Shown: positions 1 through 5,544 of the stretch, piece after piece
Layout: each line of letters opens with the position of its first letter
How positions within the stretch are numbered: the first letter of the stretch is position 1
Source of the DNA: an uncultured Ruminococcus sp.
GTDB taxonomy: Bacteria > Bacillota > Clostridia > Oscillospirales > Ruminococcaceae
Assembly (NCBI GenBank): GCA_946612185.1
Contig: CAMOEP010000036.1
Span: forward strand, 1-12,328
Direction: 5' to 3'
DNA: 12,328 nucleotides
Position numbers and translations under genes: made by a program
The notes under the pieces: generated by a model
The model's database searches: none
What the model was told of the DNA's origin: nothing
The model's input: only the letters and a program-made list of their open reading frames with translations

Positions 1-30
1 TGTTCCGTCATTCTGAATAAATTATCCTGA

Positions 31-240
31 TCTTTTCATGCGGTTGCCCTGGATGCCGATGCACTGAGATGCCTAAAAGATGATCTGACAACTGCCTGCA
101 ACAAGACAGGCGGCTACTCAAAGGAGATAAGAACTAACCTCCAAATACCTACTATTAATATAATATTAGGCTTTGCAGGGATTGACGAGCAGTTAATGCC
201 TGAGCGCAGAGTCTATGAGATTGCAAAAATCCAAGAATAA
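31..240 (+). pseudogene. Coding remnant without a start codon (unidentified)
   Basis: An open frame of 69 codons runs from just after a TGA at 28-30 to a TAA at 238-240. It has no in-frame ATG, GTG or TTG until the ATG close to its end, and all three forward frames are closed upstream within the first 30 bases. The translation looks protein-like rather than random: it contains stretches such as LRCLKDDLTTACNK and, at the C-terminus, PERRVYEIAKIQE. I do not recognise the family. The simplest reading is the 3' part of a decayed gene belonging to the same element as the HTH and integrase genes that follow. An alternative is a chance open frame, or a gene using a rare start codon. The call rests on frame inspection only. 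Confidence 0.35.
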
Positions 241-250
241 TGATTATATA
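221..250 (+). promoter_or_regulatory. Weak candidate promoter for the HTH-integrase pair
   Basis: TTGCAA at 221-226 and TATATA at 245-250 are separated by 18 bases. They lie just upstream of the ribosome binding site of the small HTH gene and overlap the end of the preceding remnant. A start of transcription near 257 would leave a very short leader. The AT-rich surroundings make chance matches likely. Confidence 0.3.
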
Positions 251-261
251 TTATAACTATG

Positions 262-269
262 AAAGGAGG
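262..269 (+). promoter_or_regulatory. Ribosome binding site that fixes the HTH gene start
   Basis: AAAGGAGG ends 7 bases before the ATG at 277. It lies inside the longer open frame that begins at the ATG at 259, so it rules out the upstream ATG as the start. Confidence 0.8.
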
Positions 270-276
270 ACAGAAT

Positions 277-513
277 ATGGCTGCAAAAGGTAAAGTTAAA
301 CGCATACCGCTTCAGAAATCTATCTGGTGTAAGATTCGTTATTGGCAGAATCTTCACGATATCAGTGATGAAGAGCTTGCAGTATATCTTGGATGCAGTA
401 CACGTACACTGCAAAATTATGATAAAGATCCAAGCAATGTAACATTAAAGGCAATAGATTCATTCTTATTTGCAGCTGAATTATCGCTTAGCGATTTCAT
501 GTCAGCAGCGTAA
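277..513 (+). CDS. Small helix-turn-helix protein, XRE-like; element regulator or excisionase-like
   Basis: A 78-aa protein, starting at MAAKGKVKRI because a perfect Shine-Dalgarno sits between an upstream in-frame ATG (259) and this one. Residues about 31-50 (DEELAVYLGCSTRTLQNYDK) have the shape of a Cro/CI-type helix-turn-helix: a first helix, a short turn at the GCS, then a recognition helix. The basic N-terminus (KGKVKR) fits DNA binding. It lies 55 bases upstream of the integrase gene on the same strand, the usual position of a regulator or recombination directionality factor in Gram-positive integrative elements. Which of these it is cannot be decided from sequence; the HTH resembles a repressor more than the winged-helix Xis of Tn916. 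It is probably co-transcribed with the integrase, with a hairpin between them. Confidence 0.75.
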   Translation: MAAKGKVKRIPLQKSIWCKIRYWQNLHDISDEELAVYLGCSTRTLQNYDKDPSNVTLKAIDSFLFAAELSLSDFMSAA

Positions 514-520
514 AACAAAA

Positions 521-547
521 GGACGGGCTTGTAAATCAAGTCCGTCC
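521..547 (+). promoter_or_regulatory. Intercistronic hairpin between HTH gene and integrase
   Basis: GGACGGGCTTG at 521-531 pairs with CAAGTCCGTCC at 537-547 (11 pairs, one G-U wobble, 5-base loop). No T-run follows on the plus strand, so it is not a classic terminator for forward transcription. It ends 9 bases before the integrase Shine-Dalgarno (557-563), so it could act as an attenuator, a processing site or a stabiliser that sets integrase level relative to the HTH protein. Read on the minus strand it is followed by TTTTGTTTTA and could stop antisense transcription. Confidence 0.5.
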
Positions 548-568
548 ATACCAGTGAAAGGAGAAAAT

Positions 569-1627
569 ATGAAGAATACAAAGAATCTTAAAAAGAAATT
601 CAATATTTCGCAGACTGACAGTGGTCGATTTTATACATGGGTATCTGATGGCTGCGGCCGCCACAGAAAGAAAGCCAAGATAACAGGTGATTCTCCCGAA
701 GAAGTAATTATCAAGGCTAACAAGTGGCTTATTGACCGTGAAGAGGAGGCGAATAAAGCCTATACCGTCAGAGAAGCAATGCTTGACTTTATTGAGAGCA
801 GAAGCCAAGTATTAGAGCCGACAACTCTCTGTAATTATAGAGAGATAACACGCAACAGATTACAGTACATTATGGACATAAAGCTGGAAGAACTTACCTC
901 TAAAGAAATACAAATGGCCATCAATATGGATGCGCAGAGACTGCGCTATAAGTCTATCAAGAATGCCTATGGATTCCTCAGGGCGGTGCTGAATGCTAAT
1001 GACATAGACCTGAATCTGTCAAGTGTCCGACTTCCAAAGAAAGAAATAAGAGAACGAAAGCTGCCTACGGCAAACGAGGTCTATCGAATCGTTAAAGGTA
1101 CTGACAGTGAACTTCCAGTACTTCTTGCAATGTGGCTGTCACTGCGTATCGGAGAAGTTGCAGGTTTACAGTTCAATGATGTAGATGCCGAACGTCAGTG
1201 TTTGTATATCAGACGTGAAATAGTTAAGGTTGACAATGGCTGGGCAGAGATTGACCACTGTAAAACTGAGAAGAGTGTCCGCAGCGTAAACCTCCCCATA
1301 CATATCTATCAGCTTATCGAAGCTATCCCTCACAGAAAAGAAACTGATCGCATACTTAATGTTACTCCAAATACCATAAGAAAGAGATTCAAGAAACTGC
1401 TCAGGGCCAACGGCATTGAAGATATACACTTTCATGACTGCCGTCACATTTTTGCAAGTACTGCTGCTATGCTCAATGTGCCTGAGAAGTATGCTATGGA
1501 AATGGGCGGCTGGAGTACTCCCGACGTTTATAAGAATGTATATCAGGAGACTTTTGACAGCGAGCGCAGGAAAGCCGACAGTATCATTGATGAATACTGG
1601 AATAAGGTAATCGAGCAAGAGAGTTGA
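569..1627 (+). CDS. Tyrosine recombinase / phage-type integrase
   Basis: A 352-aa site-specific recombinase starting at ATG 569, with Shine-Dalgarno AAAGGAG at 557-563. The open frame extends upstream to 470 but would overlap the HTH gene and lacks a binding site there. The basic N-terminus (residues 1-60, KKKFNIS...RHRKKAKITG) resembles the arm-type DNA-binding domain of integrases of the Tn916/lambda-like group. Residues about 65-150 form the helical core-binding (SAM-like) domain. The catalytic domain carries Arg193 (SLRIGEVAGL), Lys232 (CKTEKS), His289 and Arg292 (HDCRH), Trp315 in place of the second His (GGWST) and the nucleophile Tyr325 (KNVYQ), so all expected catalytic positions are present and the protein should be active. 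The family cuts and rejoins att sites through a 3'-phosphotyrosine. It is the last gene before a strong terminator. The nearest tRNA is tRNA-Pro at 3534-3610. Confidence 0.93.
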   Translation: MKNTKNLKKKFNISQTDSGRFYTWVSDGCGRHRKKAKITGDSPEEVIIKANKWLIDREEEANKAYTVREAMLDFIESRSQVLEPTTLCNYREITRNRLQYIMDIKLEELTSKEIQMAINMDAQRLRYKSIKNAYGFLRAVLNANDIDLNLSSVRLPKKEIRERKLPTANEVYRIVKGTDSELPVLLAMWLSLRIGEVAGLQFNDVDAERQCLYIRREIVKVDNGWAEIDHCKTEKSVRSVNLPIHIYQLIEAIPHRKETDRILNVTPNTIRKRFKKLLRANGIEDIHFHDCRHIFASTAAMLNVPEKYAMEMGGWSTPDVYKNVYQETFDSERRKADSIIDEYWNKVIEQES

Positions 1628-1635
1628 TATGAGAA

Positions 1636-1669
1636 AAAGTCCGTGATACACTCACGGACTTTATTTTTT
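1636..1669. terminator. Bidirectional terminator between integrase and AAA/nuclease gene
   Basis: AAAGTCCGTGA (1636-1646) and TCACGGACTTT (1652-1662) form a perfect 11-bp stem with a 5-base loop. It is followed by ATTTTTT on the plus strand and by a TTTTT run on the minus strand, so it can end transcripts of both converging genes. The plus-strand T-run overlaps the stop codon of the AAA gene (1668-1670). Confidence 0.9.
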
Positions 1670-3224
1670 ATATGATAGCTTCAATAAGGGTCTTATCCTC
1701 GAATTTCACTGTTCGTATGCCTGCTTCTTTGTCGGCATTGAAGCTGAATGTGAGCAGATAGCCTTTCTTTAAGCCGAAAGAGTCAAGATAATCGGCAAGC
1801 TGTTTTTCACCATCGCTGTTATACTTCTCACCATGCCATATCTTCAGTTCTATTATATATCTCTTTCCGAGATAGTCGATTACAACATCCATGCGACGGT
1901 TATCACGGGTTTGAGCCTCGATGTAGTAATTACCTATACCGTTAATAATGGGGCGCAGATAGATGAGAAAACACTTTCTGCCGTTTTCTTCAATGAACCT
2001 CTGTGGTTTATCGCCGTATATCTCCTTGAAATGCTCGGAAAACTTTGAAAGAATGAGTTCAACATCAAGTATACCATTCTTTACAAATTCAGGCTTGTCA
2101 AATATGCCTGCCTTTGCGATAGGAGTAGCTTTCATCTCCTCAGAAGTAAGCATATCATTGTACAGTCTTGTCTCAAATATCCTGTTGGCGATAACAACAG
2201 AATTATCCACGACTTTCACAAAACCGAACATCATAAGCAGTTTTGTCGGTTCATGGTCGGGATTATAGGTTACTTTTTCACCGTTTGACAGAACCTGATA
2301 AAGGCTCTTTTTCATTTCGGGGTAGTCTTCCAGTTTGTTGATAAGGGACTCAAACAGCGGAGTATTCATGCTGAGGATCTTATTTACGGCGCTGACAACA
2401 CCGTTGTTAGTCCAGTCGTGAAGCTCCTCATCAATTATCTTGCATATATTCGATACAAGAACAGGATAGCCCGATGTGTAGTCATAGATAAGCTGAGACA
2501 TTGAAGCAATATCCATTCCAGTATGCTTGTCATTTTCGTAGTCGGAAAGCATACCTGCAATGCCGTCAGCACTCAGGGTCATGTCAATATTGAACTCAAC
2601 AGCTATGTTCCACGGACTGTTATGCTTATGCTCCGATTCGTCACGCATTTTCAGCTTCAGATTGCGGATATCATATACTCCAGCAAGAATAACGGACTGA
2701 AAGGTAGGTTTTTCGTTACGCTTCAGATAAGCGGCACGAATCTGAGAGAGGAAGTCAAGGAACACCTGATTATTAGAGGCGCTGTCAACCTCGTCTATCA
2801 TCATTACCAGCGGCTTGCGGCTTTCCTCGCACCACTTGCTGATATTGCGGAACAGCATCGACATTCTTGTGGGCTTACCGTTTGCGGTATCCTCAAAAAA
2901 TGCAAGGCGTTCCTGTGATATCTCAACAGTATCGTCAAAGGAGTCTAAAAGCTCCTGAGAGAAGGCAATACTGAAACTGGATGAACTTGAGAAATCATCG
3001 CTCTCCATGTTCTGAAAGTCGAGACTGATTACGTTGTAGTCTTTTGCGAGATACTTTTTCAGACTGCTGAGAGTAGTGGTCTTGCCGTACTGACGGCCAC
3101 GATTGATAATAAAGTAGTCGCCGTTGTCAATCATTGCCTTAATTTCCGCAAGTCTCTGGCTGATATCTACCATGTAGTGCATCTCAGGTATGCAAGAGCC
3201 TGTAATATTGAAACGCTTCATCAT
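1668..3224 (-). CDS. AAA-like ATPase with C-terminal PD-(D/E)XK nuclease-like domain
   Basis: A 518-aa protein starting at the tandem ATG codons (MMKRFNITGSC). A GTG at 3236 would extend it by four residues but overlaps the Shine-Dalgarno. The N-terminal half is a P-loop ATPase: a compact Walker A, RGRQYGKTTT, at about residues 42-51 (one residue shorter than the GxxxxGKT consensus) and Walker B MMIDEVD at 141-147, followed by LAGVYDIRNL, a possible sensor segment. The C-terminal part (about 430-500) has RMDVVID, with Asp446, then YIIELKIW, with Glu459 and Lys461: the D...ExK core of a PD-(D/E)XK nuclease-like fold. Proteins of this two-domain type are common, often in many copies, in gut Clostridia, and their role is not settled; defence and DNA processing have been considered. 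It has its own promoter and faces the integrase gene, so it may be element cargo. No membrane segment is evident. Confidence 0.85.
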   Translation of the reverse strand: MMKRFNITGSCIPEMHYMVDISQRLAEIKAMIDNGDYFIINRGRQYGKTTTLSSLKKYLAKDYNVISLDFQNMESDDFSSSSSFSIAFSQELLDSFDDTVEISQERLAFFEDTANGKPTRMSMLFRNISKWCEESRKPLVMMIDEVDSASNNQVFLDFLSQIRAAYLKRNEKPTFQSVILAGVYDIRNLKLKMRDESEHKHNSPWNIAVEFNIDMTLSADGIAGMLSDYENDKHTGMDIASMSQLIYDYTSGYPVLVSNICKIIDEELHDWTNNGVVSAVNKILSMNTPLFESLINKLEDYPEMKKSLYQVLSNGEKVTYNPDHEPTKLLMMFGFVKVVDNSVVIANRIFETRLYNDMLTSEEMKATPIAKAGIFDKPEFVKNGILDVELILSKFSEHFKEIYGDKPQRFIEENGRKCFLIYLRPIINGIGNYYIEAQTRDNRRMDVVIDYLGKRYIIELKIWHGEKYNSDGEKQLADYLDSFGLKKGYLLTFSFNADKEAGIRTVKFEDKTLIEAII

Positions 3225-3232
3225 AAGTTCAC

Positions 3233-3240
3233 CCACCTTT
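3233..3240 (-). promoter_or_regulatory. Ribosome binding site that fixes the AAA/nuclease gene start
   Basis: On the minus strand AAAGGTGG ends 8 bases before ATG 3224. It overlaps the alternative GTG start at 3236, which is therefore unlikely. Confidence 0.65.
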
Positions 3241-3251
3241 GCTTTTTAATT

Positions 3252-3280
3252 AGTATACCATATCTGAGGGAAAATTGCAA
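3252..3280 (-). promoter_or_regulatory. Sigma-A-type promoter of the AAA/nuclease gene
   Basis: On the minus strand TTGCAA (3280-3275), 17 bases, then TATACT (3257-3252), each one mismatch from consensus, with an extended -10 TGG just before it. Transcription would begin near 3245, about 20 bases upstream of the start codon. A dyad, ATAGTA (3305-3310) with TACTAT (3316-3321), lies further upstream and could be an operator, but nothing else supports that. Confidence 0.65.
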
Positions 3281-3346
3281 GAATTACAGAATACTTTATA
3301 GTTAATAGTAAAACATACTATCGTTTGCATATTTTACATTAAAAAT

Positions 3347-3428
3347 CCAGTTGGCACTTTTTCTGCCTTAGCAGGGATTTAGCCCTATTCTGCGTTGTTC
3401 CCAGTTGGCATTTTCAGTTGGCACTTTT
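3347..3428. repeat. Three copies of a 14-15-base direct repeat, CAGTTGGCA(C)TTTT
   Basis: CCAGTTGGCACTTTT occurs at 3347-3362 (with extra T), a copy lacking one C at 3401-3414, and a third copy (CAGTTGGCACTTTT) immediately adjoining it at 3415-3428. Between the first and second copies lies a small imperfect hairpin around GCAGGG and CCCT (3371-3385). The unit is well conserved although no gene covers it. It lies in the 309-base gap between the AAA gene and tRNA-Pro, with the tRNA 3' end about 105 bases away. Candidate roles are integrase arm-binding sites, a regulator's binding sites, or part of a dispersed intergenic repeat. Confidence 0.6.
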
Positions 3429-3486
3429 GCGAAAAAGGCCGTTTTTTTACGAAAATCACTGCATACCCAAGAAAATGGCGGTAACG

Positions 3487-3528
3487 AAAAATGGCTTAGA
3501 TTCGGCATTTAACGAACCTAAGCCATTT
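3487..3528 (-). terminator. Rho-independent terminator of tRNA-Pro
   Basis: AAATGGCTTAG (3489-3499) pairs with CTAAGCCATTT (3518-3528) over 11 perfect pairs, and an inner TTCG/CGAA extends the stem past one mismatch. On the minus strand the stem runs straight into TTTTT, 5-6 bases downstream of the tRNA CCA end, as expected for a single-gene tRNA unit. Confidence 0.85.
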
Positions 3529-3533
3529 ATTGC

Positions 3534-3610
3534 TGGTCGAGGTGACAGGATTTGAACCTGCGGCCCCTACGTCCCGAACGTAGTACTCTACCAAACTGAG
3601 CCACACCTCG
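3534..3610 (-). tRNA. tRNA-Pro (anticodon CGG)
   Basis: A complete 77-base cloverleaf with encoded CCA end. The acceptor stem is CGAGGTG (3610-3604) with CACCTCG (3544-3538), discriminator A, CCA at 3536-3534. The D arm is GCTC...GAGT. The anticodon stem is CTACG/CGTAG around the loop TTCGGGA, giving anticodon CGG (plus-strand bases 3574-3576), which reads the proline codon CCG. A 5-base variable loop and the T arm GCAGG/CCTGT with loop TTCAAAT complete it. It has its own consensus promoter and terminator. Its 3' half, the usual target of tyrosine integrases, faces the integrase side of the window. Confidence 0.97.
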
Positions 3611-3621
3611 TTACCTGAAAT

Positions 3622-3650
3622 ATTATATCACATTTTTCTGGTATTGTCAA
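3622..3650 (-). promoter_or_regulatory. Consensus sigma-A promoter of tRNA-Pro
   Basis: On the minus strand TTGACA (3650-3645), exactly 17 bases, then TATAAT (3627-3622): a perfect match to consensus. The expected start near 3615 is about five bases before the mature tRNA 5' end. Confidence 0.9.
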
Positions 3651-3763
3651 GGATTATTTATTATATTTTTTCATTTAATCAATTGTTGCATCGCAGCTAT
3701 CAGTCAGATTTAGACTTGTTATTTCCGGCTAATGGTTAATTCTTTAAAATTTGCCAAAAACCG

Positions 3764-3792
3764 TTGACAATTACTGTGATATATATTATAAT
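3764..3792 (+). promoter_or_regulatory. Consensus sigma-A promoter of the symporter gene
   Basis: TTGACA (3764-3769), 17 bases, TATAAT (3787-3792): a perfect consensus match, predicting a start near 3799 and a leader of about 64 bases. Confidence 0.9.
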
Positions 3793-3798
3793 AATAAG

Positions 3799-3818
3799 TG
3801 CTTTATCAGGTTAAAGCA
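3799..3818 (+). promoter_or_regulatory. Short hairpin at the 5' end of the symporter mRNA
   Basis: TGCTTTA (3799-3805) pairs with TAAAGCA (3812-3818) around a 6-base loop. It begins at the predicted transcription start, so it could protect the 5' end of the mRNA or be a small operator. There is no T-run after it, so it is not a terminator. Confidence 0.4.
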
Positions 3819-3862
3819 TTACAGTTTTAACTTCAAAAATCCTTACGAAAGGCGTGAATTAC

Positions 3863-5461
3863 ATGACTTCAAAAACCGCAACATTCCTGATACTTTTTAT
3901 CTATGTTGCAATCATGGTATCTATCGGTATCTACACTTCCAGACGCACCAAGTCCGCTGCTGACTTCATGCTCGGCGGCAGAAGCGTCGGCTCATGGCTG
4001 ACCGCTTTCTCCTACGGAACGACCTACTTTTCCGCCGTTGTTTTCATCGGTTACGCTGGTCAGTTCGGCTGGATCTACGGTACGTCCGCTTCCTGGGTCG
4101 GAATCGGAAACGCTATCATCGGCAGCCTTATCCCCTTCTTCCTGCTTGGCCGCCGGACTCGTCTTATGACCAACCATATCGGCGCTAAAACTATGCCGGA
4201 GTTCTTCGAGCATCGCTTTGACTCAAAGACGCTCAAGACTGCTTCGGCGCTGATAGTCTTTGTGTTCCTTATCCCCTACACTGCTTCCGTTTACAATGGT
4301 CTTTCCAGACTGTTCGGAATGGTCTTTGACCTGGGCGAAAACGGCGCTGTTATCATTATCATATGCATGGCACTTCTTTCCGCTGTTTACGTTATCCTGG
4401 GCGGCTACAAGGCTACTGCTCTCAACGACTTCTTCCAGGGCATTATCATGCTCATCGGTATCGCTACCGTTGTGGGTCTTACTGTCAGCAAGAAGGACGG
4501 ATTCTCCGCTGCAACTGCGGCTCTTGACCTTATTCCCGATGATAAGGGAAATACCGGTACTCTCGGCTCGCTGTTCGGTCCTGACCCGCTGAACCTTCTG
4601 GGCGTAGTTCTGCTTACTTCTCTTGGTACTTGGGGTCTGCCGCAGATGGTTCAGAAGTTCTACGCTATAAAGGACGAGCAGGCAATCAGAAAGGGCGCTA
4701 TAATCTCCACTTTCTTTGCTCTGGTAGTTGCCGGCGGTTCTTACTTCATGGGCGGTTTCGTCCGTCTGTACTGCACTCTCGACCCTGATGTGACCGACAG
4801 GGCTTTCATCGAGACTGTGAACAACAAGCCTGTTTATGATACTATGGTTCCGGCACTGGTTCACCAGGCGCTCCCGAATATCCTTATCGGACTGCTTGTG
4901 GTGCTGGTTCTTTCCGCTTCACTTTCCACACTCTCCTCCCTGGTACTTACTTCAAGTTCAACTCTGACAAATGACCTTATCAAGCCAAGAGTCAAAGACT
5001 TTGACGATAAGAAACAGATGGTGACAATGCGTATATTCATCGCAGTTTTCCTGCTTATTTCCGTTATCATCGCCTGCAATAAGAACGCATCTATCTCAAC
5101 ACTGATGTCCTACTCCTGGGGCGCTCTGTCAGGTGCATTCCTTGGCCCGTTCCTTTACGGTCTGTTCCTGAAAAAGGCAACTCCTGCGGCTGTATGGGCA
5201 AGCTTTGCAACAGGTCTGGGCATCACAATACTTCACATGATGCTGTTCAGCCTGGGTATCCCTGCATTTTCCGGCGTAAGACAGGCAGTTATCGACATGA
5301 ACTGCCCCCTCCAGCTTCTCTCCCCTATCAACGCCGGCGCATTCGCTATGATTATTTCCATTATCATCGTTCCCATTGTCAGCTCATTTACTAAAGCTCC
5401 CGACGAGAAGATCGTTGAGAACGCTTTCAGTTGTCTCAGCGGTTCTAATACTGATAAATAA
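3863..5461 (+). CDS. Sodium:solute symporter, SSS (PutP/SLC5) family
   Basis: A 532-aa polytopic inner-membrane transporter predicted to import a small organic solute with Na+. I start it at ATG 3863, 10 bases after GAAAGG at 3847-3852; the GTG at 3854 would leave a one-base gap to that site. The first membrane helix covers residues about 7-24, and the rest alternates hydrophobic helices with short loops, consistent with the 13 helices of the family. Signature segments are LGGRSVGSW (38-45), LGGYKATALNDFFQG (179-193) and PQMVQKFYAIKDEQAIRKG (260-278). SASLSTLSSLVLTSSSTLTN (351-370) aligns with the PutP segment whose Ser340-Thr341 bind Na+; the matching pair here is Ser355-Thr356. The substrate cannot be told from sequence, and proline should not be assumed. 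The strong promoter and many C-ending codons suggest good expression. It is monocistronic. Confidence 0.92.
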   Translation: MTSKTATFLILFIYVAIMVSIGIYTSRRTKSAADFMLGGRSVGSWLTAFSYGTTYFSAVVFIGYAGQFGWIYGTSASWVGIGNAIIGSLIPFFLLGRRTRLMTNHIGAKTMPEFFEHRFDSKTLKTASALIVFVFLIPYTASVYNGLSRLFGMVFDLGENGAVIIIICMALLSAVYVILGGYKATALNDFFQGIIMLIGIATVVGLTVSKKDGFSAATAALDLIPDDKGNTGTLGSLFGPDPLNLLGVVLLTSLGTWGLPQMVQKFYAIKDEQAIRKGAIISTFFALVVAGGSYFMGGFVRLYCTLDPDVTDRAFIETVNNKPVYDTMVPALVHQALPNILIGLLVVLVLSASLSTLSSLVLTSSSTLTNDLIKPRVKDFDDKKQMVTMRIFIAVFLLISVIIACNKNASISTLMSYSWGALSGAFLGPFLYGLFLKKATPAAVWASFATGLGITILHMMLFSLGIPAFSGVRQAVIDMNCPLQLLSPINAGAFAMIISIIIVPIVSSFTKAPDEKIVENAFSCLSGSNTDK

Positions 5462-5470
5462 TACCACAAA

Positions 5471-5520
5471 ACAAAATCCCCCTGATCTGGCTAAACAAAG
5501 CCGTTTCAGGGGGATTTTGT
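5471..5520. terminator. Bidirectional terminator between symporter gene and addA
   Basis: ACAAAATCCCCCTGA (5471-5485) pairs perfectly with TCAGGGGGATTTTGT (5506-5520), and an inner GGCT/AGCC extends the structure. It starts 10 bases after the symporter stop. On the minus strand it is followed by TTTTGTTTTG, so it also suits the converging addBA operon. Confidence 0.9.
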
Positions 5521-5522
5521 AT

Positions 5523-5544
5523 TAGGGCGTGTTGACACGCCCTA
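5523..5544. repeat. 9-bp inverted repeat containing the addA stop codon
   Basis: TAGGGCGTG (5523-5531) and CACGCCCTA (5536-5544) form a perfect stem with a 4-base TTGA loop. On the minus strand the first three bases of the stem are the TAG stop codon of addA. It stands in tandem with the larger terminator but has no T-run of its own. Confidence 0.7.

Larger units (their letters stand above)
3225..3533. other. Non-coding gap between AAA/nuclease gene and tRNA-Pro
   Basis: No credible gene is seen here. It contains the AAA gene promoter and ribosome binding site, an AT-rich dyad at 3305-3321, the direct repeats at 3347-3428, and the tRNA terminator at 3487-3528. The stretch 3429-3486 holds no further structure I can support. 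Confidence 0.6.

Noticed and set aside
1166..1651. A 161-codon minus-strand frame opposite the integrase
   Set aside because: It covers the integrase catalytic domain in antisense, runs through the terminator and has no ribosome binding site.
3347..3428. A CRISPR array
   Set aside because: Only three units of about 14 bases with unequal or no spacers and no cas genes nearby.
3751..3963. A 70-codon frame overlapping the symporter promoter and start
   Set aside because: It spans the -35 and -10 boxes of the symporter promoter, so it could not be transcribed whole from that promoter, and it has no ribosome binding site.
4223..4864. A 213-codon minus-strand frame opposite the symporter gene
   Set aside because: It lies wholly inside a gene with clear SSS-family signatures and gives a low-complexity, hydrophilic product without start signals.
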